Shown here piece after piece: positions 60,292 to 64,000 of a DNA stretch of 64,000 bases. A program made the position numbers and the translations under genes. The notes beneath the pieces were generated by a model. That model was given only the letters and a program-made list of their open reading frames with translations, was not told where the DNA came from and made no database searches. Source of the DNA: Pseudomonadota bacterium (lineage in GTDB: Bacteria > Pseudomonadota > Gammaproteobacteria > Burkholderiales > Burkholderiaceae_C); NCBI GenBank assembly GCA_018241185.1, contig JAFEEH010000215.1, positions 1 through 64,000 on the forward strand. Reading direction: 5' to 3'. Position 1 is the first letter of the stretch. Each line of letters opens with the position of its first letter.

Positions 60292-61563
60292 TCAGAGGTA
60301 GGACGCGCGTTCGCGCAGGGCGGCCGGCGCGTAGCCGGCCACGCGCTTGTAGTTGTCCGAGATGGCCTGCAGTTCGGCCTGGCTCACGACGGCGTCGAGG
60401 TTGTCGAAGCGCTGGCCGCGGGCGCGTTCGTACACCTCGCGCAGGATGGCGTCGGGCGGGTTGGTGCGGTTGGTGAGCACCACGTTGGTGGTGGCCGGCA
60501 CGCGTTCCGTGTCGTAGCTGTGCAGCGCCGCGGCGCCCACGCCTTCGCGCTTGAGGGCACCAGCCAGCACCCGCGCATCGATGATGGCCTGGCCGGCGCC
60601 GTTGGAGCCGCGCGGCACCATGGGGTGCGCTGCGTCGCCCAGCAGCGTCATACGGCCGTGCGTCCAGCGTGGCAGCGGGTCCTGGTCGACCATCGGGTAC
60701 TCGAGGATGGTGTCCGAGGCGCGGATCAGCGCCGGCACGTCCAGCCAGTCGAAGTGCCAGTCGGCGAACACGGGCAGGAAGTCCTCCAGGCGGCCCGCAC
60801 GGCTCCAGTCGCGCATCGCGGGCTGGTCCGCGTGGATCTCTGCCACCCAGTTCACCAGCTGGCGGCCCTGGCCGTCGACGTTGTCGCGGATCGGGTAGAT
60901 GACCATCTTGCCGACCGCGAGCCAGCCTGCGCGCACCATGCTCGCGCCCGACAGGAAGGGCTCCCACACCGCCGTGCCGCGCCACATGTTGACGCCCGAG
61001 TAGCGTGGCGCGCCCTCGTCGGGGTAGAGCTGCTTGCGCAGCACCGAATGGATGCCGTCGCAGCCCACCGCCACCGCACCGCGCACCGGCGCGTGGCCAT
61101 CGGCGAAGTGCACCGTCACGCCGCCGTCGTCCTGCGTGACGCCGGTGCATCGGTGGTTGCACATCACGCTGTCGGGGCCGAGGCGGGCGAGCGTTTCGCG
61201 CAGCAGCACCGTCTGCAGGTCGCCGCGGTGGATCGAATACTGCGGCCAGTCGTAGCCCGCATGCTGCCCGGCCGCTTCGCGAAAGACGAGTTGCCCGTGC
61301 TCGGTGAAGAAGATCGATTCGCGCGTGCGCACGCCCACGGCATCGAGTGCATCGAGCAGGCCCAGCTCGGCCAGCTCGCGCACGGCATGCGGCAGCAGGT
61401 TGATGCCCACGCCCAGGGGCCGCAGCTCGGGCACCGCTTCGTACACGCGGCAGGGGATGCCGGCCTGGTGCAGGCTCAGCGCGAGGGTCAGGCCGCCGAT
61501 GCCGGCGCCGAGGATGAGCACCGACGGGTTCGCCGGCAAGGCGGAAGAGGAGGAGGGGTTCAT
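60292..61563 (-). CDS. FAD-dependent monooxygenase (PhzS/salicylate hydroxylase-like)
   Basis: A 423-residue class A flavin monooxygenase. GxGxxG at ILGAGIGGLTLALSLHQAG, DG motif in VGCDGIHSVLRKQL, and the second FAD motif LLGDAAHPMVPRGSNGAGQ are intact. GVNMWRGTAVWEPFLSG is typical of the group annotated as flavin-dependent oxidoreductase near PhzS. It likely hydroxylates or decarboxylatively hydroxylates an aromatic acid. First gene of a three-gene operon, divergent from a LysR gene. Confidence 0.87.
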   Translation of the reverse strand: MNPSSSSALPANPSVLILGAGIGGLTLALSLHQAGIPCRVYEAVPELRPLGVGINLLPHAVRELAELGLLDALDAVGVRTRESIFFTEHGQLVFREAAGQHAGYDWPQYSIHRGDLQTVLLRETLARLGPDSVMCNHRCTGVTQDDGGVTVHFADGHAPVRGAVAVGCDGIHSVLRKQLYPDEGAPRYSGVNMWRGTAVWEPFLSGASMVRAGWLAVGKMVIYPIRDNVDGQGRQLVNWVAEIHADQPAMRDWSRAGRLEDFLPVFADWHFDWLDVPALIRASDTILEYPMVDQDPLPRWTHGRMTLLGDAAHPMVPRGSNGAGQAIIDARVLAGALKREGVGAAALHSYDTERVPATTNVVLTNRTNPPDAILREVYERARGQRFDNLDAVVSQAELQAISDNYKRVAGYAPAALRERASYL

Positions 61564-61634
61564 GGCGGATGTGGGGTTTGCGGCGCGCCGGCGGGCGCAG
61601 CGATGTCTCTGGCCGTATTGGGACCGGAAATGAG

Positions 61635-61662
61635 CCATATGGGAAATTTAGATGTGATATGG
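61635..61662. promoter_or_regulatory. LysR-type operator candidate
   Basis: CCATAT and ATATGG are exact inverted repeats 16 bases apart in an A/T-rich stretch between the divergent monooxygenase (61563) and LysR (61680) genes. Confidence 0.4.
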
Positions 61663-61679
61663 ATTTATCATGAACGGTT

Positions 61680-62594
61680 ATGAACATGAGCACCCGGCAG
61701 ATGCGGGCCTTCCTCGAGGTTGCGCGGGTGGGCAACTTCACCCGGGCCGCCGAGCAGGCCCACATCACGCAGGCGGGCCTGAGCATCCTGATTCGCGAGA
61801 TGGAGCGCCAGCTCGGCGCGCGCCTGTTCGATCGCACCACGCGCATGGTCAGCCTCACGGCCGCCGGGCGGCGCCTGCTGCCGGTGGTGGAGCGGCTGGT
61901 CACCGAACTCGACGAGGTGGCCACGCAACTCGGGGCCGAGGGCGACGCCGCGCGCCAGACGCTGCGGGTGGCGGCCACGCCGCTGGTGTCCTCGCATCTG
62001 CTGCCGCAGGTCTTCGCGGCCTTTCGCGCGGCGCACCCGGGCACCACGCTGCGCCTGTTCGATGCCGACCTGCGGGATGTCGAGACGCTGGTGGCCAGCG
62101 GCGATGCGGACCTGGGCCTGGGTTTCTTCTTCCGCGCAGGGCCCGGTCTGGAACGGGTGCCGGTCGGGCGCTTCGAGCTGATGCGCGTCTCACCCCTCGG
62201 TGAGGGCGCGCGCACCGGCGAGGGTCGCGCCGCGGCCACGGTGCCGTGGTCTTCGCTGCGGGGCGTGCCGCTCATCGGCCTGCCGGCCGGCAACCCGATC
62301 CAGAAGGTGATCGACCGTCAGCTCGCCGAACTGGGACTGGCCGGCGCGCAGGCCGGCGCCTTCAATTTCTTCGGCACCCTCATCTCGATGGTTGAAGCGG
62401 GCTTCGGCACCGCGGTGATGCCCACCTTCGCGATGGCCGCGTGCCGCCGGCACCGGGTGCACACGGCGGTTCTGGCGAAGCCGCGGGTGAGCATGGAGTT
62501 CTACCGCCTCACCAAGCGGGGGGTCCACGAGACCGATGCGATGCGCGCGTTCAGCGCGGCGCTGGCGAAGGCGCTGCCTGCGCTGTCGCGCTAG
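61680..62594 (+). CDS. LysR-family transcriptional regulator
   Basis: A 304-residue regulator: HTH in MSTRQMRAFLEVARVGNFTR followed by AAEQAHITQAGLSILIREME, and a co-inducer domain starting near residue 95. An ATG two codons after the first is an equally good start. Divergent from, and presumably activating, the monooxygenase-bug-hydrolase operon. Convergent with xth, 13 bases apart. Confidence 0.9.
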   Translation: MNMSTRQMRAFLEVARVGNFTRAAEQAHITQAGLSILIREMERQLGARLFDRTTRMVSLTAAGRRLLPVVERLVTELDEVATQLGAEGDAARQTLRVAATPLVSSHLLPQVFAAFRAAHPGTTLRLFDADLRDVETLVASGDADLGLGFFFRAGPGLERVPVGRFELMRVSPLGEGARTGEGRAAATVPWSSLRGVPLIGLPAGNPIQKVIDRQLAELGLAGAQAGAFNFFGTLISMVEAGFGTAVMPTFAMAACRRHRVHTAVLAKPRVSMEFYRLTKRGVHETDAMRAFSAALAKALPALSR

Positions 62595-62607
62595 GGGATG
62601 AACATCC

Positions 62608-63411
62608 CTAGACCGTGAACGCGTAGTCCACCGTGATCGGCGCGTGGTCGCTGAACTTGATGGTCTTGAAGATGTGCTCGCTGCGCGCGAGCTGCGCCAG
62701 CGCCGGGGTGGCGAGGTGGTAGTCCAGCCGCCAGCCCACGTTCTTTGCGTAGGCCTGGCCGCGGTTGCTCCACCACGTGTAGCAGGCGTCGGTGGTGTCG
62801 GGCTGCAGGTGCCGGTACACGTCGACCAGGCCGGCGCCTTCGGCACCGGCGTCGAGCAGGCGCGTCATCCAGGCGCGCTCCTCGGGCAGGAAGCCGCTGT
62901 TCTTCTGGTTGCCTTTCCAGTTCTTGAGGTCGGCCTCCTTGTGGGCGATGTTGATGTCGCCGCACAGGATGAACTCGCGGCCCTGCTTGAGCGCGACGAG
63001 GTAGGGCATGAAGCCTGCGAGGAAGCGGAACTTGGCGGCCTGCCGCTCCTCGCCCGAACTGCCGCTGGGGAAGTAGCAGCTGATGATCGACAGCTTGCGC
63101 GTGGGCGTGTCGAAGCGCAGCTCCAGGTAGCGGCCTTCGGCATCGAACTCGGCGTCGCCCCAGCCGACGACGACGTCGCTGGGAGCGTGCTTGGTGTAGA
63201 TCGCCGTGCCGGCGTAGCCCTTCTTCTCGGCGAAGTGGAAGTGGCCCTTGAGCCCGGCCATTTCTTCGAAGCGGCCCTCCACGTCGCTGGCCGAGACGCG
63301 GATCTCCTGCATGCAAATACAATCCGGCGCCGTTTCGGCGACCCAGTCGGCCACGCCCTTGGTGGCGGCCGAGCGCAGGCCGTTGAGGTTGAGGCTGGTC
63401 AGTTTGAACAC
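62608..63411 (-). CDS. xth: Exodeoxyribonuclease III
   Basis: A 267-residue EEP-fold DNA-repair nuclease (AP endonuclease and 3'-phosphatase). Motifs: SLNLNGLRSA at the start, the catalytic Glu in CMQEIRVS, GDINIAHKEADLKNW, and the terminal DYHLATP and FSDHAPITVDY blocks with the catalytic Asp-His. The GTG at 63411 was chosen because it directly precedes the first beta strand. Only 15 bases separate it from divergent pyrE, so the two promoters must overlap each other's leaders. Confidence 0.93.
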   Translation of the reverse strand: MFKLTSLNLNGLRSAATKGVADWVAETAPDCICMQEIRVSASDVEGRFEEMAGLKGHFHFAEKKGYAGTAIYTKHAPSDVVVGWGDAEFDAEGRYLELRFDTPTRKLSIISCYFPSGSSGEERQAAKFRFLAGFMPYLVALKQGREFILCGDINIAHKEADLKNWKGNQKNSGFLPEERAWMTRLLDAGAEGAGLVDVYRHLQPDTTDACYTWWSNRGQAYAKNVGWRLDYHLATPALAQLARSEHIFKTIKFSDHAPITVDYAFTV

Positions 63412-63426
63412 GACGAGGAATTCCCG

Positions 63427-64000
63427 ATGGCTGAGGTGAAAACGGATGGGGCGCTGGCGCAGGACTTCGTGCAGTTCGCGCTCGATGCCGGTGTGCTGCG
63501 CTTCGGCCAGTTCAAGACCAAGGCCGGGCGCATGAGCCCCTATTTCTTCAACGCGGGGCTGTTCAACGACGGCGCCCGCATCGCGCGGCTGGCGGAATTC
63601 TATGCAGCGCGCCTGATCGCATCGGGCCTCGAGTTCGACATGATCTTCGGCCCCGCGTACAAGGGCATCCCGCTGGGCGCCACCGTGGCGGCCGAGTTGG
63701 CGCGCCGGGGCCGCAACGTGCCCTTCGCCTACAACCGCAAGGAAGCCAAGGACCATGGCGAGGGCGGCACGCTCGTCGGTGCGTCCCTGCAGGGACGCGT
63801 GCTCATCGTCGACGACGTGATGTCGGCCGGGACGGCCGTGCGCGAGTCGATCGCGACCATCCGCGCCGCCGGCGCCACGCCGCACGCGGTCGCCATCGCG
63901 CTCGACCGCCAGGAGATGGCGACCGAGAACGGGGTGGACGTGCCGCACAGTGCCGTGCAATATGTCCGCAATCAACTCGGCATGCAGGTGATTGCCATCG
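63427..64000 (+). CDS. pyrE: Orotate phosphoribosyltransferase (3' end outside window)
   Basis: The first 191 codons of PyrE, which makes OMP from orotate and PRPP in pyrimidine synthesis. LRFGQFKTKAGRMSPYFFN, the flexible-loop KEAKDHGEGG, and the PRPP-binding VLIVDDVMSAGTAVRE are all present. The reading frame is open to the window edge, where about 30 residues of the usual length are missing simply because the window stops. Confidence 0.95.
   Translation, partial: MAEVKTDGALAQDFVQFALDAGVLRFGQFKTKAGRMSPYFFNAGLFNDGARIARLAEFYAARLIASGLEFDMIFGPAYKGIPLGATVAAELARRGRNVPFAYNRKEAKDHGEGGTLVGASLQGRVLIVDDVMSAGTAVRESIATIRAAGATPHAVAIALDRQEMATENGVDVPHSAVQYVRNQLGMQVIAI

Noticed and set aside
59288..62293. 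Unbroken minus-strand frame of about 1000 codons, suggesting a giant fusion
   Set aside because: Only its last third (59288-60250) has a protein family; upstream it runs in a wrong frame through the monooxygenase and LysR genes. The signal peptide and ATG at 60250 define the real start.
1..64000. CRISPR arrays, riboswitches, tRNA or rRNA genes
   Set aside because: No regularly spaced repeats, no recognisable aptamer and no cloverleaf sequence noticed on reading both strands.

Overview
The window reads as chromosomal DNA of a G+C-rich betaproteobacterium, most likely a member of the Comamonadaceae (Variovorax/Acidovorax/Xenophilus type). The grounds are the strong G/C preference at third codon positions, five Bug/TctC periplasmic binding proteins without membrane partners, a dispersed palindromic repeat that I associate from memory with this family, and gene sets typical of the order (split hpaG1/hpaG2, ilvE followed by a CHCC zinc-finger gene, rdgC). 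No rRNA, tRNA or CRISPR array was seen.

Layout. 0-5.5 kb: a homoprotocatechuate meta-cleavage operon on the minus strand (hpaR-hpaG1-hpaG2-hpaE-bug-hpaD) with a perfect palindromic operator in front of hpaR and a 118-bp near-palindrome beyond hpaD. 5.5-9.9 kb: core genes radA, rdgC, ilvE and a zinc-finger gene. 10-14 kb: an AraC regulator beside an acyl-CoA ligase plus branched-chain-amino-acid-type binding protein. 14.3-17.8 kb: an O-antigen-ligase-like membrane protein and an OmpR/HisKA two-component pair. 17.9-21.6 kb: a compact operon of a ketoacyl synthase, a chain-length-factor-like protein and a flavin-dependent-halogenase-like protein. 21.7-25.8 kb: AmpG-like permease, M48 protease, hemolysin III and a small P-loop kinase, with several intergenic repeats.

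25.9-30.2 kb is an accessory islet with visibly less G/C-biased codons. It starts beside a 5'-truncated methionine aminopeptidase remnant and holds DUF4031, a thymidylate-synthase-family enzyme, a putative alpha-glutamyl/putrescinyl-thymine pyrophosphorylase (clade 3), and a convergent HigB-like toxin with an HTH-ImmA/IrrE protein. The thymidylate-synthase homologue has Cys148 and Asp179, the pair known from phage T4 dCMP hydroxymethylase. It may therefore make a hydroxymethylated pyrimidine nucleotide. This is the best candidate for an undescribed system.

30.2-42.9 kb: small catabolic clusters (TauD-type dioxygenase plus bug with divergent LysR; aromatic monooxygenase, VOC protein, fumarylacetoacetase-family hydrolase and IclR with two bug genes), separated by lipocalin-like, rhodanese and metallo-beta-lactamase-fold genes. 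43-57.7 kb: a large nitrogen-scavenging region read rightwards. It has allophanate hydrolase, a taurine/nitrate-type ABC transporter, atzG-atzE-atzH, a BMP/nucleoside-type ABC transporter, a formamidase-like enzyme, biuret hydrolase, a second cysteine hydrolase and a GntR regulator. Two sigma-54 promoters, each followed at the same distance by the palindrome CTTGTATCCAAG, drive its two halves. Together the enzymes fit a route from triuret, carboxybiuret and biuret through allophanate to ammonia and CO2. 57.8-62.6 kb: another small catabolic cluster (flavin monooxygenase, bug, alpha/beta hydrolase) with divergent LysR. The window ends in xth and the start of pyrE.
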